Origin: ZC4RG30 sp046047615
Lineage (GTDB): Bacteria; Pseudomonadota; Gammaproteobacteria; Steroidobacterales; Steroidobacteraceae
Length of the DNA stretch: 64,000 nucleotides
Direction: 5' to 3'
Assembly (NCBI GenBank): GCA_046047615.1
Contig: JBJOHO010000006.1
Coordinates: forward strand, 169,461 to 233,460
Each line of letters begins with the position of its first letter. Positions within the stretch are counted from its first letter, which is position 1. The notes beneath the pieces are model-generated. The model saw only the letters and a program-made list of their open reading frames with translations, was not told the DNA's origin and did not search any database. Shown one piece after another: positions 1 through 7,484 of the stretch. The translations under genes were made by a program, and so were the position numbers.

Positions 1-2
1 GC

Positions 3-212
3 GCCCGTGACGTGTTGCCGGCGGTGGCCGCACTCGCGCCGCAGCGCGTGGTCTATGTGTCCTGCCATCCCGGCAGCCTTGCCCGTGATCTCGACATCCT
101 GGTCAACGAACACGGCTTCCGGCTCGAATCCGCCGGCATTGCCGACATGTTCCCGCACACGAACCATGTGGAATCCGTGGCCGTGCTGGATGGCACGGGG
201 AGGCGCGCATGA
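3..212 (+). CDS. rlmD: 23S rRNA (uracil-5-)-methyltransferase, C-terminal fragment
   Basis: Only the last 69 or so codons are inside the window; the gene starts upstream. The visible tail contains the segment VYVSCHPGSLARD, which corresponds to the catalytic-site region of the RumA/RlmD SAM-dependent methyltransferases (usually VYVSCNP), followed by DMFPHTNHVESVAVL, the typical C-terminal signature of the family. Known members methylate U1939 of 23S rRNA. The stop codon overlaps the start of nagZ (ATGA at 209-212), so the two are probably co-translated. The paralogues RlmC and TrmA share the tail motif, so the exact target is inferred. Confidence 0.85.
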   Translation, partial: ARDVLPAVAALAPQRVVYVSCHPGSLARDLDILVNEHGFRLESAGIADMFPHTNHVESVAVLDGTGRRA

Positions 213-1234
213 CGCTCGGGCCATTGATGGTGGATGTGGCAGGCACCACGCTCACGGCAGCGGACCGCGAGGTGCTGTCACATCCTCTCGTCGGCAGCGT
301 CATCCTGTTCACGCGCAACTACCAGGATCCGGTGCAGCTGCAGGCACTGGTGGCGGACATCAAGTCGCTGCGCCGGTCGCCGCTCATGGTGGCCGTGGAC
401 CACGAGGGGGGGCGCGTGCAGCGCTTCCGCTTCGGTTTCACGGTGCTGCCTGCGGTGCGTCGCATCGGCGAAGTCTGGGAGCAGAGCCCGCGCGAGGGAC
501 TGGCGCTCGCGCGCGAACTGGGTTTCCTGATGGCGGCGGAACTGCGGGCCGTCGGCATCGACTTCTCCTTTGCGCCCTGTGTCGATCTGGATTACGGCGT
601 GTCCGAGATCATCGGCGATCGCGCCTTCCATCGCCGGCCGCAGGTCGTGGGTGAACTGGCGGTCGCCTACATGCACGGCATGCGCGACGCAGGCATGGCC
701 GCCACCGCCAAGCACTTCCCCGGCCATGGTGCCGTCGTCGCCGATTCGCACCTGGCCCTGCCCACCGATCCGCGGGCCTTGCCGGACCTGGTGGGTGACA
801 TGCTCCCGTACCGGCCGCTCATCGCCAACGATCTGGCCGCGGTGATGATGGCGCATGTGCTGTTCCCGCAGGTCGATGCGCTGCCCGCGAGTTTCTCGCG
901 GCGCTGGATCCAGGAGATCCTGCGTGGCGAGCTGGGTTTCCAGGGCACGGTGTTCGCCGATGACCTGACAATGAAGGGCGCCGTGGTCGTCGGCGACATC
1001 GTGCAGCGTGCCCGCGTTGCGCTGGCGGCCGGCTGCGACATCCTGCCCGTGTGCAACGATCGCGGCGCCGTCCTGCAGTTGCTCAACGAGCTGAAGTGGG
1101 ATGACGCACCGCCGAGCGCGATGCGGCGGTTGCGCATGCGCGGGCGCGAGGTGGCCGGCGTGGACAGCCGGGAGGCCCTGGTGCTGCAGCCGCGTTACCA
1201 GAGGGCGTTGGATGCGCGGCAGACGCTCGGTTGA
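209..1234 (+). CDS. nagZ: Beta-N-acetylhexosaminidase (peptidoglycan recycling)
   Basis: A 341-residue glycoside hydrolase family 3 protein of normal NagZ length with no signal peptide, so cytoplasmic. NagZ removes N-acetylglucosamine from anhydro-muropeptides imported during cell-wall recycling. Visible hallmarks are the substrate-binding KHFPGHG at residues 168-174, the Asp-Ser-His acid/base loop at 179-181, and the nucleophile segment VFADD near residues 248-252. The early VDHEGGRVQR motif is also typical. It overlaps the preceding rRNA methyltransferase gene by four bases. Confidence 0.95.
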   Translation: MTLGPLMVDVAGTTLTAADREVLSHPLVGSVILFTRNYQDPVQLQALVADIKSLRRSPLMVAVDHEGGRVQRFRFGFTVLPAVRRIGEVWEQSPREGLALARELGFLMAAELRAVGIDFSFAPCVDLDYGVSEIIGDRAFHRRPQVVGELAVAYMHGMRDAGMAATAKHFPGHGAVVADSHLALPTDPRALPDLVGDMLPYRPLIANDLAAVMMAHVLFPQVDALPASFSRRWIQEILRGELGFQGTVFADDLTMKGAVVVGDIVQRARVALAAGCDILPVCNDRGAVLQLLNELKWDDAPPSAMRRLRMRGREVAGVDSREALVLQPRYQRALDARQTLG

Positions 1235-1244
1235 TCGGGGAGGA

Positions 1245-2825
1245 ATGATGATCCGCAGACCGTCTTTCAGGACTTCCGTGTGGGTCAGCCTTGGGCTGCT
1301 TGCAACGGGCATGGCTGCTGCTGCCACACCGCCGTCGGCCGTGCCGGCGCAAGGCCGCTGCACTTCCCTCGCGCAGACCTTGCAGCTTGCACCGCATGTC
1401 AGCGTGACAGGGGTCGAGCCGGTCGCCGCCGGTTCGTTCCAGTTGCCTGGCATGCCGGGTCCCGCGGCCATGGGGCCGCGGCTGGATTTCTCCTCCTTGC
1501 CGGCGTTCTGCCGGGTGACCGCCACATCGCGGCCCACGGCGGATTCGGAGATCCGCTTCGAGGTCTGGATGCCGCTGGAGGGCTGGAACGGCAAGTTCGT
1601 CGGCGGCGGCAACGGCGTGTGGGCGGGCTCCATCGCTTACGGCGACATGGTGACCCCGCTGTCGCGCGGGTATGCCACTGCTGCGTCGGATGTGGGGCAC
1701 CAGGGCAGCCCGCTGGACGGCAGCTTCCTGGCCGGGCATCCGGAAAAGCTGGTGGACTTCGGTCACCGTGCCGTGCACGAGACGGCGGTTGCCGCCAAGG
1801 CCACCATCGCGGCGTTCTATGGCAGGGCGCCACAGCGTTCGCTCTATGCCAGCTGCAGCACGGGCGGACGCATCGGCTTGATGCAGGCCTATCGCTACCC
1901 CGACGATTACGACGGCATTTCGGCCATGGCTCCTGCCAACCCGATGGTGCCGCTGATGGTCATGTCACTGTGGACCGGCGCCGCCACCATGAAAGATGAG
2001 GCCAGCCGCGTGACGCCGGCGCAGCTCGCCATGGTGGGCAAAGCGGCCGTGGCGGCCTGCGATGCGGACGACGGTGTTGCCGATGGCATCATCCGCCACC
2101 CGCCGTCCTGCCGCTTCGACCCGGTGGTGCTCCAGTGCAAAGGCACCGATGCGGCGGACTGTCTCACCGCACCGCAGGTGGCGGCGCTCCGGGCGATCTA
2201 CGCGGGGCCGCACAATCCGCGTACCGGCGCGCGCATCTACCCCGGACTTGCAGTGGGCAGTGAGGCGCAGATGCCCGCGCTGACGATGGGCCGGGAGCCG
2301 TTTCCGGTGGCGACCACGTTCTTCAAGGGGCCGGTCTTCAACAATCCGCAGTGGGACTTCCGCAGCTTTGATTACGACCGTGATACGCAGCGCGCTCTGG
2401 ACTATGGCAGTGAGGCGCTCGACATCCCGCCAACGGGATTGCGGCGGTTCCTTGAGGGCGGCCGCAAACTGCTGCTGTCGCACGGCTGGTCCGATGGCCT
2501 GATCCCCGCGCAGTCCACGGTGGAGTTCTACGAAAATCTGCTGAAGGACGTCGGACCGCAACGCGCAGGCAACGGCGTGCGGCTGTTCATGGCGCCGGGC
2601 ATGGCGCACTGTGCCGGCGGTGCCGGTCCCTCGGTTCTCGACATGCTGGGTGAGATCGACCGTTGGGTGGAGAGCGGTGTGGCGCCAGAGCGCATCATCG
2701 CCCGCAATCCACCAGGGCTGCCGGCGCGCAGCCGTCCCCTGTGCCCGCACCCGCAGGTGGCGGTCTATGCCGGCGCGGGCAGCACCGACGACGCGGCGAA
2801 TTTCCGCTGCGCGGCACTGCCCTGA
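1245..2825 (+). CDS. Secreted tannase/feruloyl esterase family protein
   Basis: 526 residues starting at the ATG at 1245, which follows a GGGGAGGA ribosome site. The reading frame is open further upstream but lacks a signal there, whereas from 1245 the N-terminus (basic MMIRRPSF, then a hydrophobic stretch ending AAAA near residue 30) is a signal peptide, so the enzyme is exported. The family hydrolyses ester bonds of plant phenolics such as gallates and ferulates. The family CS-D-HC arrangement is complete: Cys204-Ser205 in SCSTGG, Asp417 in GWSDG, and His455-Cys456 in MAHCAGG. In characterised relatives the two cysteines are bonded and hold the catalytic Ser and His together. The actual substrate cannot be read from sequence. 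Confidence 0.85.
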   Translation: MMIRRPSFRTSVWVSLGLLATGMAAAATPPSAVPAQGRCTSLAQTLQLAPHVSVTGVEPVAAGSFQLPGMPGPAAMGPRLDFSSLPAFCRVTATSRPTADSEIRFEVWMPLEGWNGKFVGGGNGVWAGSIAYGDMVTPLSRGYATAASDVGHQGSPLDGSFLAGHPEKLVDFGHRAVHETAVAAKATIAAFYGRAPQRSLYASCSTGGRIGLMQAYRYPDDYDGISAMAPANPMVPLMVMSLWTGAATMKDEASRVTPAQLAMVGKAAVAACDADDGVADGIIRHPPSCRFDPVVLQCKGTDAADCLTAPQVAALRAIYAGPHNPRTGARIYPGLAVGSEAQMPALTMGREPFPVATTFFKGPVFNNPQWDFRSFDYDRDTQRALDYGSEALDIPPTGLRRFLEGGRKLLLSHGWSDGLIPAQSTVEFYENLLKDVGPQRAGNGVRLFMAPGMAHCAGGAGPSVLDMLGEIDRWVESGVAPERIIARNPPGLPARSRPLCPHPQVAVYAGAGSTDDAANFRCAALP

Positions 2826-2831
2826 TATCAG

Positions 2832-2852
2832 GCGCGCTGGCGTTCAGCGCGC
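2832..2852. terminator. Hairpin between convergent genes
   Basis: Perfect 8-base inverted repeat GCGCGCTG / CAGCGCGC around a 5-base loop, in the gap between the tannase-type gene and the VWA-macro gene. The 3' arm runs into the stop codon of the minus-strand gene. No T-run follows, so it is a candidate bidirectional terminator or 3'-end stabiliser, not a textbook terminator. Confidence 0.45.
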
Positions 2853-4682
2853 ACCCAGCACGGCCTGGAAACCGGCAAGCGTCACGGTATCGGCGGCGAC
2901 GAAGCGGATTTCCTCAAGGTGCTGCGCCCCGGCAGCCATGCGCTGCGCCGTCTCGACCAGCGTCGGAATGGCGCGGTCTGCCGGGTAGCCGCGCTCACCC
3001 AGGCCCAAGGCCGGGACGGCGATGCGCTGCAGGCCGTGGGCGTCGGCCATTTCCAGGACGGCCTGCAGGCAGCGGCCCAGGCGGTTGAAGGCCGCGCTGC
3101 CGGCGATCGTGAGCTCCGGCACGACCGTGTGGAGGACGAAGCGGTTCGGCAGTCTGAATCCCGGCGTCATGACACAGCGTCCGGGCGGCACGGGCCCGAG
3201 TCCTTGGCAATGCGCTGCGAGTTCCGGGCCCGCGGCGCGATGGATGGCCCCGCAGACGCCGCCGCCAGGGCCCAGGCTGCGGTGAGCGGAGTTGACGATG
3301 CCTTGGCAGTCGGGCTGCGTCGTGATGTCACCGGCGACCACGGTGACCTGCGCAGGGGGCCGCGAGGGTGACACCGGCGCGGCACGGCCCTGGGCGCCCT
3401 TGAGGCGGAAGTGGCTGGCGGCTTCCGCCACCTGCAGGTCTTCGCGGGCGATGAGGCGTTGGCGCAGACGGCGGCTGGAATAGAGCGACTCCTTGGAGAA
3501 CATCGCGGCGTCGCGCTCGTCGTAGAGCGACTGCAACTCGGCCACGATGGCGCGCAGTTCCGCGCGGTCCATGGCTAGGAGGCGCAGTTCGTCCAGCAGC
3601 GTGGCCACTGTGTCCCAATCGTGGGCGCGTGCAGCCTGGCGGGCCCGCTCCTGCAAGGTCGCGAGCTCCAGTTCGCGAACGCGTGTGGCCACGGTTTCGT
3701 CTTCGGGCATGGCCGCCAGCAACACGGTGGGCAGCCGCCGCAGGGGCAGCGTGGCCGGCTCGCAGTGCTGGGCGTGGCCGTCGAGATCCCGGTAGTCGAG
3801 GCCAACGCGGAGCAGCGGTTCCGGGGATCCCGGGGTCGGCGCGGGCAAGGTCAGGCGCAAGAGCGCCCAAGCCTCGCCGCCCAAGGCGAGGTCAGGCAGG
3901 CGCCAGGCCTGCGGACCCGCGGCGCTGTAATCGTTGAGCACGTGGACCTGCAGGCCCGGCGCGGAGTCGACCCTGAGCACCACCTGCCGTGCACACAGTG
4001 CATTGAGCAGCGAGAGTTCCTCCTTGAACGGGTCAAGCAGGTCCTGGGCTGTCTGGCCGTAGTAGCTGCTGCCTTCGCCGGCGCGCGCCATCGCAACCAT
4101 GAGCTCTTCGTTGAAGTGGTGCCCCAGCCCATAGGTGGAGGTGCCGACATGGGCGCGTGCGAGCTCGGCGCACTGCGCCTGCAGGTCGTCGATGTCGGTG
4201 ATGCCCCGGTTTGCCGCGCCGTCGGACAGCAGGATGACGCGGGAGATGACATCCGGGGCGGCCTCTGGCGCCAGCGCCTCGGCGCCGGCCGTCCAGCCGC
4301 CGTGGAGGTTGGTGGAGCCCGCGGTGCCGATCGGCCGGGACAGGACCTGCAGCAGTTGCTGGCGCTCCGGGGCGCCGACCAGCGGCACGAGGGTTTCGGC
4401 GTGGTCATGGAAGCTGACCAGCGCGGCCTTGTCGCGCGGGCCCAGCCCGTGCACGACATGCCGGGCCGCGCGCCAGGCCTCGGCAAGGGGCTGGCCCGAC
4501 ATGGACCCGGACCGGTCGATGACCAGCGCCAGGTGCAGCGGCGGGCGGGACGGTGTGAGCGTCTCCGCCGGGGCCGGCGCGGTGATCCGTACGAGGACAT
4601 CGAGTGTGGCGCCTGCCGCGTCGTCGGCGGCGGCCTGGCGCGGGATGAGACTGAGCGTGGGCTTCTGCGGCGTCTGTGTCAT
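2844..4682 (-). CDS. VWA domain - macrodomain fusion protein
   Basis: 612 residues, no signal peptide. Residues about 48-230 form a von Willebrand factor A domain with an intact metal-ion-dependent adhesion site: DRSGS (Asp56, Ser58, Ser60), Thr124 in GSTNL and Asp154 in LLSDG. Residues about 230-430 are a linker and helical region with a possible coiled segment near 330-390. Residues about 446-605 form a macrodomain with GDIT at 451-454, IVNSAH around Asn464 and the glycine loop GPGGGV, the elements that hold ADP-ribose in this fold. It follows the MerR-like gene with one base between stop and start, so it is almost certainly in the same operon. The start chosen is the ATG right after that stop; the frame stays open upstream but overlaps the regulator. 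I infer a cytosolic protein that recognises ADP-ribose or a related nucleotide and binds partners through the VWA domain. The biological role is unknown to me. Confidence 0.85.
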   Translation of the reverse strand: MTQTPQKPTLSLIPRQAAADDAAGATLDVLVRITAPAPAETLTPSRPPLHLALVIDRSGSMSGQPLAEAWRAARHVVHGLGPRDKAALVSFHDHAETLVPLVGAPERQQLLQVLSRPIGTAGSTNLHGGWTAGAEALAPEAAPDVISRVILLSDGAANRGITDIDDLQAQCAELARAHVGTSTYGLGHHFNEELMVAMARAGEGSSYYGQTAQDLLDPFKEELSLLNALCARQVVLRVDSAPGLQVHVLNDYSAAGPQAWRLPDLALGGEAWALLRLTLPAPTPGSPEPLLRVGLDYRDLDGHAQHCEPATLPLRRLPTVLLAAMPEDETVATRVRELELATLQERARQAARAHDWDTVATLLDELRLLAMDRAELRAIVAELQSLYDERDAAMFSKESLYSSRRLRQRLIAREDLQVAEAASHFRLKGAQGRAAPVSPSRPPAQVTVVAGDITTQPDCQGIVNSAHRSLGPGGGVCGAIHRAAGPELAAHCQGLGPVPPGRCVMTPGFRLPNRFVLHTVVPELTIAGSAAFNRLGRCLQAVLEMADAHGLQRIAVPALGLGERGYPADRAIPTLVETAQRMAAGAQHLEEIRFVAADTVTLAGFQAVLGAR

Positions 4683-4683
4683 G

Positions 4684-5421
4684 TCATTCTCCCTTGCGGG
4701 TGCGTTCCTTGCGGAGGGCCTGCGCGAGGGCAAGCCCGAGTTTGTCGGCGGTGTCGGTCGGGAGCTGCGCGAACGCCTCGGCGTCGAGCAGCACCGTGCA
4801 CCAGGGCGTAAGGGTGAGTTCCGTGAGGCGGCGCCGGCCTGGCCGACCCTCCAGGTTGCCCAGTTCGTTGAGCAGGGCCGCCTGTGTGGTCTTCTGCAGC
4901 GTCGTTGACGCAGCCCAGGCCGAGGCGACCTGCTTGAGCTCCTGGGGTGAGCGCGACGACAGCACGCCGGACAGCAGCGCATCGGGTGATGTCGCGACAG
5001 GATTGGGCGACTTGCCAGCCTCGCGCTGCCGTATGCGTTCAAGGGCCCGCATCGCGGGCGTTGCCGCCGCAGGCTCGCGTACGCCCTGGAAGGCCTCGGG
5101 CCCGGCACCCAGGGCCACCGCGGAGGACTGCAGCATTTCGGCGATCTTCGGCAGCTTCCAGCCGTCGCGCAGCAGCTTGCGTGCACCCAGGTAGCGGCCG
5201 ATGTGCGAGACATCGAACAGCGCCTCACGGCCCTCGCGGGACGGGGCGTGCAGCACGCCGAGGGTGACGTAGTAGCGCACCAGGCGCTCCGTGGCAGCGT
5301 CGATGTCGTCCTGCAAACCCACCAGCGGCAGGACCTCGCGCAGCTTGTCTGCCATTTCGGAGGCGGTGCCGCGCCAGTCCTTGAGTTCGTCGGGGAGGGG
5401 ACCGATGGCGAGGACGGACAT
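4684..5421 (-). CDS. MerR-like regulator with unknown C-terminal half
   Basis: 245 residues. Residues about 40-95 read as a MerR-type winged helix: ERLVRYYVTLGVL followed by a wing with a conserved glycine, a phenylalanine at the usual aromatic position, and a helix ending GWKLPKIAEML. Residues 100-245 match no domain I recognise; they end in a segment TPWCTVLLD and a basic tail. It is the first gene of a two-gene unit with the VWA-macro protein (1-base spacing). It most likely controls its own operon; the 116 bases upstream hold a short inverted repeat TGTC-ATC-GACA near 5440. The C-terminal half may sense the signal or contact the VWA-macro partner, which is inference. Confidence 0.75.
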   Translation of the reverse strand: MSVLAIGPLPDELKDWRGTASEMADKLREVLPLVGLQDDIDAATERLVRYYVTLGVLHAPSREGREALFDVSHIGRYLGARKLLRDGWKLPKIAEMLQSSAVALGAGPEAFQGVREPAAATPAMRALERIRQREAGKSPNPVATSPDALLSGVLSSRSPQELKQVASAWAASTTLQKTTQAALLNELGNLEGRPGRRRLTELTLTPWCTVLLDAEAFAQLPTDTADKLGLALAQALRKERTRKGE

Positions 5422-5537
5422 TGCGGAATCCAGTGTCGATGACAGTGAATGTAGTAAACATCAAATGCTGGCAGTGACGCAAGTGGTGGCGATGCGGTGG
5501 CATGCCTCTTGAGCGATGTCTGGGCTAGGATCGGGCG

Positions 5538-6266
5538 ATGAAAAAACGGGCCAAGGCGCTTTTTGCGGCGATGGTGCTGGTTTTGACGGCCAGGGCCGCG
5601 GAACCACCCATGGAGCTGGAAGATCGGCCGTTCCAGGCAGAGCGCGTCAGCCAGACGCTCAGCATCGGCGCACGCCACCACTACCTGCGCCGGCTGGACT
5701 GGACGCAGCCGGAGCTCACTGTCACTTTGCCCTGCCTGGTGGACCGCCAGAGCGGCCGGGTGCTGGACTGCCTCGGCGAGCCGGAGGGCGGCGTGTCGCT
5801 GCTCCAGCGCAACACCGCAGAGCAGCTGGCCCGTGGTCTCGTGTTCGGTCTGTCACCGGCAGAGCGCAGCGATCCCCGCGGGCTGCGCGTGGCGATTCCC
5901 GTCCGCCTGGCGCAGGCAGACATGCGTCCGCTGGACTTCGAAGGGCCCGCGCTGCGCTACACGGAGCTGCCCTTCGTGACGCAGCCGGGCGCGGCGGAGA
6001 TCGAGCGGGCGTTCCCGGTGTTCGCCCTGCGGGAGGGCGTCGGCGCGCTGGTGGGCCTGCTCTGCCAGGTGCAGTCCGACGGTTCGCTTGTCTGTCGAGA
6101 TCCTCAGGTCACGCAATCGGGGACCGACGCGCGCCTGACCCGCGACTTTGCCCGCGCCGCAGAGCGCCTGGTGCTGCAATACCAGGTCGCTGCGCAGTTG
6201 TCTGATGGGCGGCCCAGCGACGGGGCCATCGTCGCGTTTGCCTTCGAATTCAGTGTGGCCGAATGA
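5538..6266 (+). CDS. Exported protein of unknown function
   Basis: 242 residues beginning with a clear Sec signal peptide (MKKRAKALFAAMVLVLTARA, cleavage near residue 20). I do not recognise the family. The mature part alternates segments such as LTVTLPCLVDRQSGRVLDC and LVGLLCQVQSDGSLVCRD, which look like two similar beta-rich modules, each with a pair of cysteines; a distant resemblance to TonB C-terminal folds is possible but unproven. A -10-like TAGGAT lies six bases before the ATG and there is no ribosome site. The stop overlaps the next gene by four bases (ATGA), so the two exported proteins are made together. Confidence 0.6.
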   Translation: MKKRAKALFAAMVLVLTARAAEPPMELEDRPFQAERVSQTLSIGARHHYLRRLDWTQPELTVTLPCLVDRQSGRVLDCLGEPEGGVSLLQRNTAEQLARGLVFGLSPAERSDPRGLRVAIPVRLAQADMRPLDFEGPALRYTELPFVTQPGAAEIERAFPVFALREGVGALVGLLCQVQSDGSLVCRDPQVTQSGTDARLTRDFARAAERLVLQYQVAAQLSDGRPSDGAIVAFAFEFSVAE

Positions 6267-6757
6267 AGAGCGTCCTGCGCAGGGTTTCGGGCTTGGTGTT
6301 CCTGCTGCCCGTTCTGGTTATGCCCGCGGCCCCCGGGGCCTCCATGCCCAAGGTGGGCAGTTGTCCGTCGGGCTATGTCACGCAAGGCAATTATTGCGTC
6401 GCGCGGAGCAACCAGATGGCTCCGCAGGCCACGCCCAAATACGGCGCCTGCCCCAGCGGGTATCACAGTGAAGGCAACTACTGCGTGCAGAACCGCAACG
6501 AGCTGCCACGCGACACGCTCCCCAAGTACGGCAGTTGCCCCAGCGGCTACCACAGCGAGGGCAATTACTGCGTGCAGAACCGCAACGAGCTGCCGCGCGA
6601 TGCGGTCGAGAAATACGGATCCTGCCCCAGTGGTTACCACACGCAAGGCAACTACTGCGTCAGCAACCGCGACAAGCCGCCAGGCGCCGCGGTGCCGAAG
6701 CAGGGGGCCTGTCCGTCGGGGTTCCACACGCAGGGAAACTACTGCGTGAGGCGTTAG
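6263..6757 (+). CDS. Exported cysteine-repeat protein (CPSGY-GNYCV repeats)
   Basis: 164 residues with an N-terminal hydrophobic signal (residues 1-28, ending PGASM). The rest consists of four 29-residue repeats plus a shortened fifth, each carrying CPSGY(or F)xxxGNYCV, so two cysteines eleven residues apart in every unit. Units 2 and 3 are almost identical, with NRNELPRD in the linker. In the oxidising periplasm each unit could form its own small disulphide loop. It overlaps the preceding exported-protein gene by four bases. The function is unknown; the regular spacing suggests a binding or structural repeat protein. Confidence 0.75.
   Translation: MKSVLRRVSGLVFLLPVLVMPAAPGASMPKVGSCPSGYVTQGNYCVARSNQMAPQATPKYGACPSGYHSEGNYCVQNRNELPRDTLPKYGSCPSGYHSEGNYCVQNRNELPRDAVEKYGSCPSGYHTQGNYCVSNRDKPPGAAVPKQGACPSGFHTQGNYCVRR
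6350..6754 (+). repeat. 87-base tandem repeat (4.6 copies) within coding sequence
   Basis: In-frame tandem repeat with an 87-base period starting at 6350, 6437, 6524, 6611 and 6698 (last copy 57 bases). Each copy encodes the KYGSCPSGY-type unit of the cysteine-repeat protein. Copies two and three are the closest, which suggests recent unequal exchange or slippage. Confidence 0.85.
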
Positions 6758-6812
6758 CCCTGCGTCAGGCTCAGCGCCCGCGCCACGGCTCGCAACTGAC
6801 CAGCGTGCGGCT

Positions 6813-7475
6813 TCAGTTTGTGTTGCGCTCCAGCGGCGTCACCGTGGCGATGACGCCGAAGGCTGGATGATCGAAGTAGTGGCGCTCGCCGGTCCGGACG
6901 CGCCGCGTGTCCTGCAGCACATACTTTCCGCCCTGCGGCGCATCGAGCACCAATGTCACGCCCAGATGCAGGTACTGTCCCCGTTCGACGAGCACTTGCC
7001 CCGCCAGCCCGGGTCGCGCCAGACCGACATCCGCCAGTGGCAGGGCCAGCCCCGAGTTGTAGGGGCTGGCGGTCTGGATCCAGGCCTGGTGCGCCACGAC
7101 GCGGTAGCCGCCGTCCTTCGCGAGCCTCGCGGCAGCGCCGGCAAGTCGCCGCCGGTCCGGGGGCAGCACTTCCAGGACTTTGCCCGGCACAGCATCCGTC
7201 GCTGCCCCGCTGCCGTGGGGGAACTCACCGCGGGCCCCGCGGCTGCCGGCCGCCTGCACCTCTCCGGCGGCAACGGTCCCGGTGGTCCGGAACACCAGCA
7301 CCTCGACCACATAGCGCGGAGCCACTTCAGCGGCGGATGCGGTGGCCATTGAGGGCGATGCGGCGGTTGGCCCCCCCGCGGCGCCCTGCGCCAGCGCGCT
7401 GGCGCTGAACAGCGAGAGCAACAGCAGGAGGCCGGTGCGTGTCACCAGATGGGGCAGGGCGCGTTGCGTGTGCAT
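6813..7475 (-). CDS. csiV: CsiV family protein
   Basis: 220 residues with a signal peptide (hydrophobic LLLLLSLFSASALA, cleavage near residue 29). The C-terminal half has the family pattern: a GQYLHLGVTLVLD strand, then RRVRTGERHYFDHPAFGVI near the end, matching the conserved HYFDHP-FG tail of CsiV proteins, which lie next to mfd in many gammaproteobacteria. Family members are inner-membrane or periplasmic; CsiV was first described as needed for synthesis of an antibacterial spectrum factor, and the general role is poorly defined. It lies 9 bases after mfd on the same strand, so it is probably co-transcribed with it. Confidence 0.8.
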   Translation of the reverse strand: MHTQRALPHLVTRTGLLLLLSLFSASALAQGAAGGPTAASPSMATASAAEVAPRYVVEVLVFRTTGTVAAGEVQAAGSRGARGEFPHGSGAATDAVPGKVLEVLPPDRRRLAGAAARLAKDGGYRVVAHQAWIQTASPYNSGLALPLADVGLARPGLAGQVLVERGQYLHLGVTLVLDAPQGGKYVLQDTRRVRTGERHYFDHPAFGVIATVTPLERNTN

Positions 7476-7484
7476 GCGGGGATT

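Noticed and set aside
4683..5681. N-terminal extension of the VWA-macro frame over the regulator gene
   Set aside because: The frame is open for hundreds of codons upstream, but this stretch is the out-of-frame image of the MerR-like gene. The ATG one base after the regulator stop is the natural start.
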